NCBI GenBank assembly: GCA_030068075.1
Contig: CM057828.1
Span: 113,449,699 to 113,513,698 of the forward strand
Direction of reading: 5' to 3'
DNA from: Paguma larvata
Taxonomy: Eukaryota > Chordata > Mammalia > Carnivora > Viverridae
DNA length: 64,000 nucleotides
How positions within the stretch are numbered: position 1 is the first letter of the stretch; each line of letters begins with the position of its first letter. The notes under the pieces are model-generated. The model had not been told where the DNA came from. It made no database searches and saw only the letters and a program-made list of their open reading frames with translations. Positions 30,501 to 64,000 of the stretch are shown here, piece by piece. Position numbers and translations under genes: made by a program.

Positions 30501-32444
30501 CATGCTAGGCATGAGTAACTGAACTGAAGTGCTTATGCAAGCTCCCTGCCCCACCCCCTAATACACAGAATAAAACCTTCCTGTACTAACCCACAAAGAG
30601 ACAGTGCTTTGAAAGTCATTTGTTTCCTTACTTGTAACAAGTAATAAAGTTCTTCGTTTTCAACATTTTCTTGGGTTGTGTCCAATCTGATGTACCTCAA
30701 GTGGTGAACCCTTTGAGTTTGGTTACACAGCTTGGCAAATAACATTTTCACCCATCTAGCTGACCAAACCAGAAACACTTCTGTCATTCCTAATATTCAA
30801 TCCCTCATTAAATTCTACTCTTTGTTCAAAACAAACAAACTCATCCTCTTCTTTCCATAACCACTGCCACCACTTGAGCGGTGTTATTATCCCTTTCCTG
30901 GGCTACTGCAATAGCATCCTTAACTGAAAACACTTCTGATCAGGTTATTCTATGCTTACACTTAAAATGAAATCCAAAGTCCCTTATAATTTCCTATATG
31001 ATCTGCCTCAAGGCTTCACCCTAACCTTAATTCTGTCATCATGCCCTTTAATCACTACATTGTAGCCACACTGGCATTATTTTTGTTCTTCCAATCAGCT
31101 AAGCTCTTCCCTATCTCAGGATCTCCAGATATCCTTGCATATACCCAGGATACTGGATCACTTCTATTAACTAACTCTTCACTTGGCTAACTCCTATTCA
31201 ACTTCTCTTATGACTATAAAGATTCCACATTTGCTCTGTCCACCTGGCCCATTACTGATGTCCAATAAATAACTAACCACTTCATTTTCGATTATCCAGC
31301 CAGTGCTAGCAAAAAAATAAAAATAAAAAATAAAAATAAAAAGCAAAAAACAAAGAGTGGGGGTTAGAAAAGAACCTAATTAAAAGTTGAAACTGGGGGC
31401 GCCTGGGTGGCTCAGTCGGTTAAGTGGCCGGCTTCAGCTCAGGTCATGATCTCACGGTCTGTGAGTTCGAGCCCCGCGTCGGGCTCTGTGCTGACGGCTC
31501 GGAGCCTGGAGCCTGCTTTGGATTCTGCATCTCCCTCTCTCTCTCTGCCCTTCCCCTGCTCATGCTCTGTCTCTATGTCTCTCAAAAATAAATAAACGTT
31601 TAAAAAAAAAAAAAAAAAGCTGAAACTGAAGAATGCTAAAAAGTTATTTTTATATCTGAATGTGTTCAAAAGCTATGTGCAAACCTGAGAAGCGCCCCCC
31701 AGGAACAAACTATCAGAATGTTGCCATCAAAAAAGATTTTTAAATGAAACAAGGACAAGACACTGTCACAAGTGATTACTCCCAAAAGATAATTAAAAAT
31801 CCTACAAATACTTTTTTTTTCTTGATGAAAAAATGGTAAAGAGTATGAAGAAAAATAGTAACCGCAAGCAATCAATAGCTTTAAAATGTGTTATTAGTCA
31901 TTTCTGGCCAAAAAAGAAAAAAAAAAGAGAGAGAAAGAAAGCATTCGTAGTATTCAAATTATTGTAATATGTTTGGGTTAAATTTCATTTAAAAAGGAAA
32001 GAAAGAGTTGAGTATCCGGGTTCTGAACAGTAAAATCTCTGGAGAGGTGATCAGATGGAAAGAGAACATTATTTGCTCTCTTTACATCAAAGGCAAAGGC
32101 GTTTCCCCCATCCTCACTCTGCTCCCCCCACCCAGAATGTCCGGCACTGAACAATGCCTAATGGATTCTCTAGTAAAAATTCCACGCTATCAACTCGATA
32201 AACCAAGGTCTCCATCATCTCCTGCCTCTGCTGCAATATCAGCCTTTTATTCTCAGCGTGATCGCTGATCCCTTCTCAACCCTAGCACTAGCTTGGGTCT
32301 GATGGCCCCCCTCCTACGATCCCAAACGAGAAATCGCTTCCACGAAACGCGAACAGCAAAGAGCCGCTGGCAGGAGGAAAGAAAAAAAAAAGGACCGGAT
32401 GCCAGACTCACCTGGGGCTGCACCGTACTCGAGAGGGAAAACAT
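1..32444 (-). CDS. YME1L1: YME1L1, ATP-dependent mitochondrial i-AAA protease (5' part of gene, coding exons 1-8)
   Basis: Known role: YME1L1 is a hexameric AAA+ zinc metalloprotease of the inner mitochondrial membrane, active on the intermembrane-space side, which degrades misfolded and short-lived proteins and processes OPA1. Seen here: eight exons on the minus strand (32412-32444, 22967-23098, 16421-16583, 13947-14045, 10405-10514, 8510-8660, 8028-8111, 5250-5332) with GT donors, AG acceptors and consistent phases encode about 285 residues. They cover the presequence and linker, the arginine-rich [12 protein letters not shown] stretch (a plausible region for presequence cleavage), one hydrophobic segment [15 protein letters not shown] near residues 237-251, and the start of the region before the AAA domain. 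The Walker motifs and HEXXH site must lie beyond the left edge. Residues follow the shorter human isoform (716 aa); the extra exon of the 773-aa human isoform was not found. The span shown includes introns. Confidence 0.96.
1000..1222 (+). repeat. Felid SINE
   Basis: Forward head GGGGCCACCTGGGTGGCTCA, CT-rich body and a long A/C-rich tail. Confidence 0.85.
1258..1469 (-). repeat. Felid SINE
   Basis: Reverse copy: T-rich tail, purine-rich body, and head remnant GAGCCACACAGGCAACCC. It is fairly diverged. Confidence 0.8.
1484..1700 (-). repeat. Felid SINE
   Basis: Reverse copy with a (GA)n run at about 1497-1521 and the decayed head GACAACCAGGTGGCACGCCCC. It lies about 15 bp from the preceding SINE in the same orientation. 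Confidence 0.85.
2130..2480 (+). repeat. Old L1 3' fragment
   Basis: Resembles the 3' end of ancient mammalian L1 in sense direction: ATATTCACAGTAGCACTATTT, then GAATACTATGCAATGG and ACATGGATAGGTCTCACAAAC, a degraded ORF2 C-terminal coding pattern. Boundaries are approximate. Confidence 0.6.
2958..3169 (+). repeat. Felid SINE
   Basis: GGGGCACTTGGGTGGCTCAG head and AAATAAATAAACAT(A)n tail. A short flanking duplication AAGACTT is visible on both sides (2942-2948 and just after the tail). Confidence 0.88.
3429..3660 (-). repeat. Felid SINE with long (GA)n
   Basis: Reverse copy with a GAGAGA microsatellite at about 3499-3530 inside the body, and a decayed head ending CAGTCACCCCT. Confidence 0.82.
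4233..4645 (+). repeat. Older felid SINE split by a later insertion
   Basis: Forward SINE head at 4233-4273 (GGGGCACCTGGCTGGCTCAG) resumes at about 4564-4645 with GACTCTTGATCTCAAG and the older-subfamily end GGTGTAGAGATTACTTAAAA. Between the pieces sits about 60 bp of AT-rich sequence and a reverse SINE. Confidence 0.75.
4334..4554 (-). repeat. Felid SINE nested in an older SINE
   Basis: Reverse copy from the T-rich tail to the head ending GAGGAACCCC. It interrupts the older forward SINE at 4233-4645. Confidence 0.8.
4905..5100 (-). repeat. LTR-like fragment (endogenous retrovirus)
   Basis: TTCCTAGGGATTGCAAAG and CGGGGTCAAAGACCAAACTG match from memory an old retroviral LTR family seen antisense, the same family as the longer copy near 24,885-25,515. 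The family name is not assigned. Confidence 0.4.
5137..5165. repeat. (TA)n plus poly-T simple repeat
   Basis: About ten TA units followed directly by a T run. Confidence 0.9.
5250..5332 (-). CDS. YME1L1: YME1L1 coding exon 8
   Basis: 83 bp. Minus-strand acceptor ...TGTTTAG and donor GTAAGT (5244-5249). With the split Val codon it encodes [20 protein letters not shown] then TFEHVKG, the conserved segment between the membrane anchor and the AAA domain. It ends in phase 0, so the next exon should start VEEAKQ. Confidence 0.95.
5585..5745 (+). repeat. MER5A-like hAT DNA-transposon remnant
   Basis: AAATCACCTGAGAAATGTGG, then CCCAGGCCATGGCCCAGAAC, TTCTGATTTGCAG and AGAGTTTGTATTTTTAACA follow the layout of MER5A-type elements. 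Strongly diverged; no transposase. Confidence 0.6.
5948..6147 (+). repeat. Felid SINE (first of a pair)
   Basis: GGGGCGAGTGGGTGGCTCAG head and AAATAAATACGCTTTAAAAAT tail. Its left target duplication AGACAGTGA (5939-5947) recurs only after the second SINE. Confidence 0.88.
6149..6393 (+). repeat. Felid SINE (second of a pair)
   Basis: GGGGCGCCTGGGTGGCTCAG head joined directly to the tail of the preceding SINE. Long A/T tail, then AGACAGTGA (6394-6402), the right copy of the pair's shared duplication. Confidence 0.9.
6725..6937 (+). repeat. Felid SINE, diverged head
   Basis: GGGGTGCAGGGCGGGAAGCC head is altered, but the body (CATGATCTCATGGTTTGTGAG) and CT-rich part are typical. Confidence 0.75.
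6942..7145 (+). repeat. Felid SINE
   Basis: GGGGTGCCTGAGCGGCTTAC head immediately after the tail of the previous SINE, so another tandem pair in the same orientation. Confidence 0.8.
8028..8111 (-). CDS. YME1L1: YME1L1 coding exon 7 (membrane anchor)
   Basis: 84 bp, acceptor TTCCAG, donor GTAATG. Encodes SLRRTR followed by [15 protein letters not shown] and KNPFLS, with split Asp and Val codons at its ends. The 15-residue hydrophobic run flanked by arginines and a lysine is the single membrane-spanning helix that holds the protease in the inner membrane. Confidence 0.96.
8112..8509 (-). other. YME1L1 intron 6
   Basis: Short 398-bp intron; I see no repeat in it. Confidence 0.9.
8510..8660 (-). 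CDS. YME1L1: YME1L1 coding exon 6
   Basis: 151 bp, acceptor ...GTACGTAG, donor GTAAGT. Encodes [40 protein letters not shown] and [10 protein letters not shown], matching the human linker before the transmembrane segment almost residue for residue as I remember it. Confidence 0.96.
8906..9105 (+). repeat. Felid SINE
   Basis: GGGGCGCCTGGGTGGCTCAG head and an (AAAC)n tail at about 9082-9104. Confidence 0.9.
9431..9611 (-). repeat. Felid SINE with target duplication
   Basis: Reverse copy flanked by AATAGGATTTCTAA (9417-9430) and AACAGGATTTCTAA (9615-9628), a 14-bp target duplication with one difference. Confidence 0.9.
10405..10514 (-). CDS. YME1L1: YME1L1 coding exon 5
   Basis: 110 bp. The acceptor is the TTCAG just before TTTTCATACAG; using the nearer ATACAG would break the frame. 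Encodes [20 protein letters not shown] and [16 protein letters not shown]. The basic run fits an area near the matrix-protease cleavage site (inference). Human has N where this copy has H in ETQ-IAP. Confidence 0.95.
10627..10703 (-). mobile_element. Very short 5'-truncated L1 insertion
   Basis: Flanked by a perfect 15-bp duplication ACGATCTCATTTTTT (10,612-10,626 and 10,704-10,718). On the minus strand it reads the last ~40 nt of carnivore L1, an A-run, about 16 nt of other sequence and a second A-run. Confidence 0.8.
11000..11580 (-). repeat. Old L1 fragment (antisense)
   Basis: AATGCTGCAGTTATAATTC, TACCCACCAATGATTAGGAA and TTCACATCCTTTGC follow the antisense L1 3'-region pattern (ORF2 end). 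Ends are approximate. Confidence 0.55.
11781..11840 (-). repeat. Fragment of an older felid SINE
   Basis: TTTATTTATAAGTAATCTC, CTCGTGACCCC and a GTGAGCC end fit the reverse complement of the older SINE subfamily; truncated. Confidence 0.5.
11871..12620 (-). mobile_element. 5'-truncated carnivore L1
   Basis: Antisense L1: T-rich tail, 3' UTR (CACCCAGTGCTCATCCCAAG), then the ORF2 C-terminus; frame 12,374-12,556 gives [10 protein letters not shown] and [15 protein letters not shown] peptides of L1 ORF2 with stops. Flanked by CTAAGTCCAAGTT (11,858-11,870) and CTAAGCCCAAGTT (12,621-12,633). Confidence 0.88.
13161..13184. repeat. (CA)n microsatellite
   Basis: Short ACACACAT/ACACAC tract. Confidence 0.9.
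13947..14045 (-). CDS. YME1L1: YME1L1 coding exon 4
   Basis: 99 bp, acceptor TTCCAG, donor GTATGA. Encodes [20 protein letters not shown] and [12 protein letters not shown] with split Gly and Val codons. Human has [20 protein letters not shown] in the same place; the differences are conservative for a presequence region. Confidence 0.95.
15332..15532 (-). repeat. Felid SINE
   Basis: Reverse copy, T-rich tail to head GAGCCATCCATGTGCCCC. Confidence 0.88.
15870..16100 (+). repeat. Old L1 3' UTR fragment
   Basis: GTTAACATTAGGAGAAGCCA, CTATTTTGCAACTTTTGTAT and TAAATCTAAAATTATTCCAA fit the 3' UTR of old mammalian L1 families in sense orientation. Confidence 0.65.
16147..16348 (+). repeat. Felid SINE with 17-bp target duplication
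   Basis: GGGGCGCTTGGGTGGCTTAG head. AATAAATGCTGTCTGTT ends just before it and AATAAATGCTATCTGTT follows the tail (one difference). Confidence 0.9.
16421..16583 (-). CDS. YME1L1: YME1L1 coding exon 3
   Basis: 163 bp, acceptor TTTACAG, donor GTAAGT. Encodes [40 protein letters not shown] and [14 protein letters not shown]. It joins exon 2 in phase 0, giving the short-isoform junction (…PGSE-PVLNLRD). Confidence 0.96.
17238..17452 (-). repeat. Felid SINE with 16-bp target duplication
   Basis: Flanked by AGTCATTCATATTCTT (17,221-17,236) and AGTCATTCCTATTCTT (17,456-17,471). Confidence 0.9.
17645..18672 (+). repeat. Felid SINE interrupted by an L1
   Basis: Head GGGGCACCTGGGCGGCTCAG at 17,645-17,685; the body resumes at 18,511 with AACTCTTGATTTCGGCTCAG and runs to the A-tail. 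An antisense L1 occupies the gap. Confidence 0.88.
17686..18510 (-). mobile_element. 5'-truncated carnivore L1 inserted in a SINE
   Basis: Antisense L1 3' end. Minus frame 18,033-18,335 reads [20 protein letters not shown] and [20 protein letters not shown], the conserved C-terminal part of L1 ORF2p. Target duplication AACTCTT at 17,679-17,685 and 18,511-18,517. Confidence 0.9.
19158..19286 (+). repeat. Older felid SINE
   Basis: GGAGCACCTGGGTGGTTCAG head and the short older-subfamily end GGGTGTAGTTATTACTTAAA with a (GAAA)n tail. Confidence 0.8.
20651..20777 (-). repeat. Short felid SINE lacking its tail
   Basis: Only ~127 bp, from GA-rich body to head GAGCCACCCAGGCGCCCC. Flanked by GGAGTATTTAGAA (20,638-20,650) and GGAGTATTTTGAA (20,779-20,791), so the lack of an A/T tail is a property of the insert or a later internal loss. 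Confidence 0.8.
21310..21720 (+). repeat. Old L1 3' UTR fragment
   Basis: TATTTATAGCAAAAAAAAAA, TGACCCCATTATAAAATAAA, CTCTGGGGAACAGGATCACA and TATTTTCCAAAATTTCTAAA follow old L1 3' UTR structure. Confidence 0.6.
22420..22636 (-). repeat. Felid SINE inserted in another SINE's target duplication
   Basis: Reverse copy from T-rich tail to head GAGCCACTCAGGCATCCC. It splits the left copy of the duplication that belongs to the adjacent older SINE. Confidence 0.85.
22644..22741 (-). repeat. Older felid SINE
   Basis: Short older-subfamily copy: T-run, AAGTAGACTCCATGTCC, GAGATTAAGAGTCGCACGC. The right duplication is CTGCCACATGAAAT (22,742-22,755). Confidence 0.85.
22967..23098 (-). CDS. YME1L1: YME1L1 coding exon 2
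   Basis: 132 bp, acceptor CTTTTAG, donor GTAATA. Encodes [40 protein letters not shown] and PGSE. Serine-rich and low in acidic residues at first, as expected for a mitochondrial presequence. Phase 0 at both ends. Confidence 0.96.
23412..24131 (-). mobile_element. 5'-truncated carnivore L1
   Basis: Antisense L1 3' end (CACCCAGTGCTCATCCCAAC, GAGTGAAAACATATGGTATC, GTACATGCACCCTATGCCTC). Possible duplication ACAATTTT at 23,404-23,411 and 24,132-24,139. Confidence 0.85.
24290..24790 (+). repeat. L2 (LINE-2) 3' fragment
   Basis: TCATCACTCCTCTGCTCAAA, GCCTCCAATGGCTTC, ATACTGGCCTCCTTGCTGTT and TCTGGAACACACC follow the L2 3' consensus in sense direction. Confidence 0.7.
24885..25515 (-). repeat. 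Solitary LTR, old endogenous retrovirus (antisense)
   Basis: GGCTCAGCCCCACAAGAC, AATAGCTCATAGAACTAAG, GTCATCTCATTGGCGTAAAT and GAAATTCCAAGGGTCTTAAG match, from memory, an old mammalian ERV LTR in antisense. Family not assigned; ends are approximate; no coding parts are seen. Confidence 0.5.
25611..26127 (+). mobile_element. Solo LTR with 4-bp duplication (class I-like)
   Basis: 517 bp starting TGTAAACAGACATAG and ending GGGTTAACA, flanked by AAAT (25,607-25,610 and 26,128-26,131). The right part has an LTR R/U5 look: a TATA-like CATAAATATG, GGGAGACACTGCTTTGGGAA, AAGTAAAACC and a CT-rich stretch. No internal viral genes are present. Confidence 0.55.
26272..28541 (+). mobile_element. Tigger1-like DNA transposon, nearly full length, dead
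   Basis: The left end resembles the Tigger1 terminal repeat (ATAGGCATATCTCATTTTAC) next to TA; the right end (CTTTACTGTGGTAGTACTGA, then AACCAAACCCTCATTATC) lacks the last bases of the terminal repeat. The order of internal sequence matches remembered Tigger1 throughout. Pogo/Tigger elements move by cut and paste into TA. Confidence 0.85.
26682..28348 (+). pseudogene. Tigger1 transposase pseudogene
   Basis: Begins ATGGCATCTAAGTGTTC, with stops soon after, then scattered frames resembling the transposase. One C-terminal frame survives (27,932-28,144): [50 protein letters not shown]. Several deletions and stops; it cannot make an active protein. Confidence 0.85.
28545..28690 (+). repeat. MIR fragment
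   Basis: CATTTAATCATATAACAGGC, ACTGATAAAGACATCGAGAA and TTCAAAGTCACTTAGCAAGT fit the MIR 3' half; it directly abuts the Tigger element. Confidence 0.65.
28789..28973 (+). repeat. Felid SINE
   Basis: GGGGTGCCTGGGTGGCTGAG head and a long A-tail at about 28,955-28,973. Confidence 0.9.
29217..29416 (+). repeat. Felid SINE
   Basis: GGGTCGCCTGGATGGCTTAG head, A-tail. Flanks CTACAGGAATCA and CTATAGGAATCA are a likely duplication. Confidence 0.88.
29434..29700 (-). repeat. Felid SINE, purine-rich
   Basis: Reverse copy with an expanded GGGAGGGAGGGGGAGAGAGA region; head GAGTCACCCAGACACCCC. It faces the preceding SINE tail to tail about 18 bp away. Confidence 0.85.
29701..30192. other. Unassigned intronic stretch
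   Basis: No recognised repeat. A minus-strand frame at 29,859-30,077 (72 codons) resembles nothing I know. It could be part of an old retroelement, but no motif supports a function. Confidence 0.4.
30193..30729 (+). repeat. Solitary LTR-like element with U3 tandem repeats
   Basis: The 3' half looks like LTR R/U5: AATAAAACCTTCCTGTAC, GTAATAAAGTTCTTCG, TTGTGTCCAATCTGATG, ending near GGTTACACA. The 5' half has repeated CTGACAG units (30,261-30,340). Boundaries are approximate and no target duplication was found. Confidence 0.5.
30273..30350. repeat. Tandem repeat, 48-bp unit
   Basis: TGTGTCTTACCTGACAGCCA begins at 30,273 and again at 30,321. A shorter TCTTACCTGACAG motif recurs between them. 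Confidence 0.9.
30800..31270 (+). repeat. L2 3' fragment
   Basis: GGGCTACTGCAATAGCATCC, AAATGAAATCCAAAGTCCCT, TGATCTGCCTCAAGGCTTCA and an ending GTCCAATAAATAACTAACC fit L2 in sense orientation. Confidence 0.7.
31310..31350. repeat. (AAAAAT)n simple repeat
   Basis: A-rich units AAAAATAAAAATAAA. Confidence 0.85.
31395..31617 (+). repeat. Young felid SINE, near consensus
   Basis: Intact GGGGGCGCCTGGGTGGCTCAG-like head, B-box-like GTTCGAGCCCC, tail AATAAATAAACGTTT(A)n. Flanks AAAAGTTGAAACT (31,382-31,394) and AAAAGCTGAAACT. Confidence 0.93.
32412..32444 (-). CDS. YME1L1: YME1L1 coding exon 1 (start codon)
   Basis: 33 coding bp: [11 protein letters not shown], then donor GTGAGT (32,406-32,411). 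This matches the human start. G at -3 of the ATG gives an adequate context; no in-frame upstream ATG was seen on the minus strand before the promoter repeats. The 5' UTR extends to an unmapped start site upstream (higher coordinates). Confidence 0.95.
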
Positions 32445-32620
32445 CTCCTCCGGGCCCTCAGCGACCTCACCCGCCTGCCGAAAGTGCCCCTCTGTCCACG
32501 GCTCGGCGGGGAGGCGCTGAGCCCTTTGTTCCCCTTCTTTCTCCCTCTCCCCTAGCCCTCACTCTTCCTAGAAACAGAAAATGGCCTCCTCTTGTTACAG
32601 CTGCTGCAACGACAGACGAT

Positions 32621-32666
32621 CTGCCCCGGAAGGCAAGGCTCCAATGCAACACTGCTTCCGGGGCAG
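32621..32666. promoter_or_regulatory. 12-bp inverted repeat with ETS cores around a CCAAT box
   Basis: CTGCCCCGGAAG (32,621-32,632) and its exact reverse complement CTTCCGGGGCAG (32,655-32,666) flank 22 bp that include CCAAT (32,641-32,645). Each arm holds a CCGGAAG ETS-type core. It lies about 180-220 bp upstream of the YME1L1 start. Confidence 0.75.
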
Positions 32667-33107
32667 GTGGGCTACACCATCAGCGGGTAAACGTCAGCGC
32701 TAGCGCTCCACCTTTTTTAGGTCTAAAGTTTGTAACTACTACAGCAGCAGAGGCTGGCCCCCAGACTCGTTGCTGTTGACGGGAATAATACAGGTGCTGG
32801 ATCCCCAAGCTCTCTGGCCATATATATATCTCTTTTCTTAAGAGGGGACGGCATTGACCCTGTTAAATCTTTTTACACTTATGAAATCTTCGAACATAGT
32901 CTCCTTTTCCGACTGTTTTGCTAAAGTTTAGTGCTCTTTATCTTCCCCACAATAAATCGAAAATTCTTCCTGTTGGTCCTGATCTTCTTCAGTCGGGCAA
33001 GTTACATTCTATTAATATTGTCAGATGACAGGGCCAGTCACCTGCTTCCTGCTTATCCAGTTTCTCCACATTCTATGATTTCGACTAGCCAAACGAAACT
33101 GGCTTAA

Positions 33108-33116
33108 TTTTCGCGC
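33108..33116 (+). promoter_or_regulatory. E2F-type site
   Basis: TTTTCGCGC fits TTTSGCGC-like E2F consensus; about 470 bp upstream of the MASTL ATG. Confidence 0.55.
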
Positions 33117-33379
33117 GGAGGAGCGAGGTCGCGAGGTTTAGGTAAAAAACAACAAAACCAAGCAAAAGGGTGAGAACCGGTCCCATCAACCTTGTTTGGA
33201 GGTCAGGAGAAACCCAGTCAATCCCGCGACTGAGAGCCCGAGTGGCCCGGCTTCTTGTAGGCAAAAGACGGTCGGTGCCTTCCCAGTTATTACTAAATGA
33301 AGTAATCGGGCCACGGTCACCGCCCTCGAAGAGTCTGTGGTTGGTTGGAGAATTTCCCAGCGTCCTAGCCTTCTCCTCC

Positions 33380-33384
33380 ATTGG
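33380..33384 (-). promoter_or_regulatory. Inverted CCAAT box
   Basis: ATTGG on the plus strand; NF-Y sites of this kind are common with CHR elements in G2/M genes. Confidence 0.5.
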
Positions 33385-33386
33385 GT

Positions 33387-33413
33387 ACTTCCGCGCCCAA
33401 AGAGCAGGAAGTG
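33387..33413. promoter_or_regulatory. Pair of ETS-type sites
   Basis: ACTTCCG (33,387-33,393, minus) and CAGGAAGTG (33,405-33,413, plus) in opposite orientation. Confidence 0.5.
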
Positions 33414-33416
33414 ACA

Positions 33417-33425
33417 GGGGCGGGG
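33417..33425 (+). promoter_or_regulatory. GC box
   Basis: GGGGCGGGG, Sp1/KLF type. Confidence 0.6.
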
Positions 33426-33459
33426 TTGCGCTGGGCTCGGCGCGAGCACGGGAACGCGG

Positions 33460-33467
33460 TGACGTCA
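33460..33467. promoter_or_regulatory. Full consensus CRE
   Basis: Perfect palindrome TGACGTCA, the CREB/ATF site, 111 bp upstream of the MASTL ATG. Confidence 0.75.
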
Positions 33468-33483
33468 CTCCGACGCACTGCGT

Positions 33484-33492
33484 GGGCGGGGC
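33484..33492 (+). promoter_or_regulatory. GC box
   Basis: GGGCGGGGC just upstream of the CHR. Confidence 0.6.
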
Positions 33493-33497
33493 CTCAC

Positions 33498-33517
33498 TTT
33501 GAACCTAGTTGGCGGGA
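33498..33517 (+). promoter_or_regulatory. CHR plus E2F module of MASTL
   Basis: TTTGAA (33,498-33,503) is the canonical cell-cycle genes homology region; TTGGCGGGA (33,509-33,517) is a perfect E2F-type site five bases later. CHR elements recruit MuvB complexes (DREAM in G0/G1; B-MYB/FOXM1 in G2/M). This matches a kinase needed for mitotic entry. Confidence 0.7.
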
Positions 33518-33577
33518 CTTGTGGCTTGGGAAGAGGCCTTAGCTGATGCTACAGGCTTACATCTGGGCTGGCCTGAT

Positions 33578-64000
<30,423 letters not shown>

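Larger units (their letters stand above)
23099..32411 (-). other. YME1L1 intron 1
   Basis: 9.3 kb intron and the oldest repeat cemetery of the window: L1 3' end, L2, two LTRs, a nearly complete Tigger1, MIR, a further LTR with tandem repeats, L2 and several SINEs. No coding frame of note outside dead transposons. Confidence 0.9.
32445..33577. promoter_or_regulatory. Shared head-to-head promoter region, YME1L1 / MASTL
   Basis: 1,133 bp separate the two start codons. Both flanks are GC-rich while about 32,800-33,100 is ordinary sequence, so two promoters or one wide bidirectional one are possible. No SINE, L1 or LTR has inserted here, unlike every other 1 kb nearby, which suggests constraint (inference). 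Start sites cannot be placed from sequence alone. Confidence 0.85.

Noticed and set aside
33509..33577. MASTL start at TTG 33,509, 23 codons upstream
   Set aside because: It is not an ATG; an in-frame TAG sits just before it, and human MASTL starts at the equivalent of 33,578.

Overview
The window is nuclear DNA from a mammalian carnivore, almost certainly a cat-family (felid) species. About fifty tRNA-Lys-derived SINEs of the felid type (head GGGGCGCCTGGGTGGCTCAG, CT-rich body, A/T-rich tail) are scattered on both strands, and carnivore-type LINE-1 3' ends accompany them. No bacterial, plasmid or phage gene is present. Coding sequence is sparse and split into short exons with GT/AG junctions.

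Two conserved genes lie head to head. On the minus strand, from about 32.4 kb down past the left edge, is YME1L1 (mitochondrial inner-membrane i-AAA protease). Its coding exons 1-8 are here: presequence, linker, transmembrane segment and the start of the region before the AAA module. The ATPase and peptidase exons lie beyond the left edge. On the plus strand, from 33.58 kb past the right edge, is MASTL (Greatwall kinase). Its coding exons 1-9 are here: the kinase N-lobe, HRD and DFG motifs, the long inserted non-conserved middle region and the APE segment. The last exons lie beyond the right edge. Exon lengths and phases add up to open reading frames in both genes. Products were recognised from the translated exons and remembered human orthologues; no search was run.

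The roughly 1.1 kb between the two start codons (32,445-33,577) is the shared promoter region. The MASTL-proximal part is CpG-rich and carries a consensus CRE, two GC boxes, ETS sites, an inverted CCAAT box, a CHR (TTTGAA) and two E2F sites, which suits a G2/M-expressed kinase. The YME1L1-proximal part has a perfect 12-bp inverted repeat of ETS-like sequence around a CCAAT box. The two genes act in unrelated processes (mitochondrial protein quality control; mitotic PP2A-B55 inhibition through ENSA/ARPP19), so the link is positional.

Everything else is intron filled with repeats: felid SINEs, LINE-1 fragments, L2, MIR, hAT and Tigger DNA-transposon remnants and several solitary retroviral LTRs. 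Target-site duplications often let the insertion history be read. The most informative cases are a 939-bp solo LTR with a 6-bp duplication (42,803-43,741), a doubly nested SINE (50,734-51,315), a SINE-L1 composite inside one duplication (46,983-47,421), a very short L1 insertion with an apparent 3' transduction (10,627-10,703), a fold-back SINE (40,939-41,159) and a nearly full-length dead Tigger1 (26,272-28,541). Within MASTL, a NAGNAG acceptor at exon 9, an overlapping upstream ORF and a phase-compatible 15-nt microexon candidate are worth testing. I found no convincing wholly new system; the novelty is in regulatory details and insertion structures.
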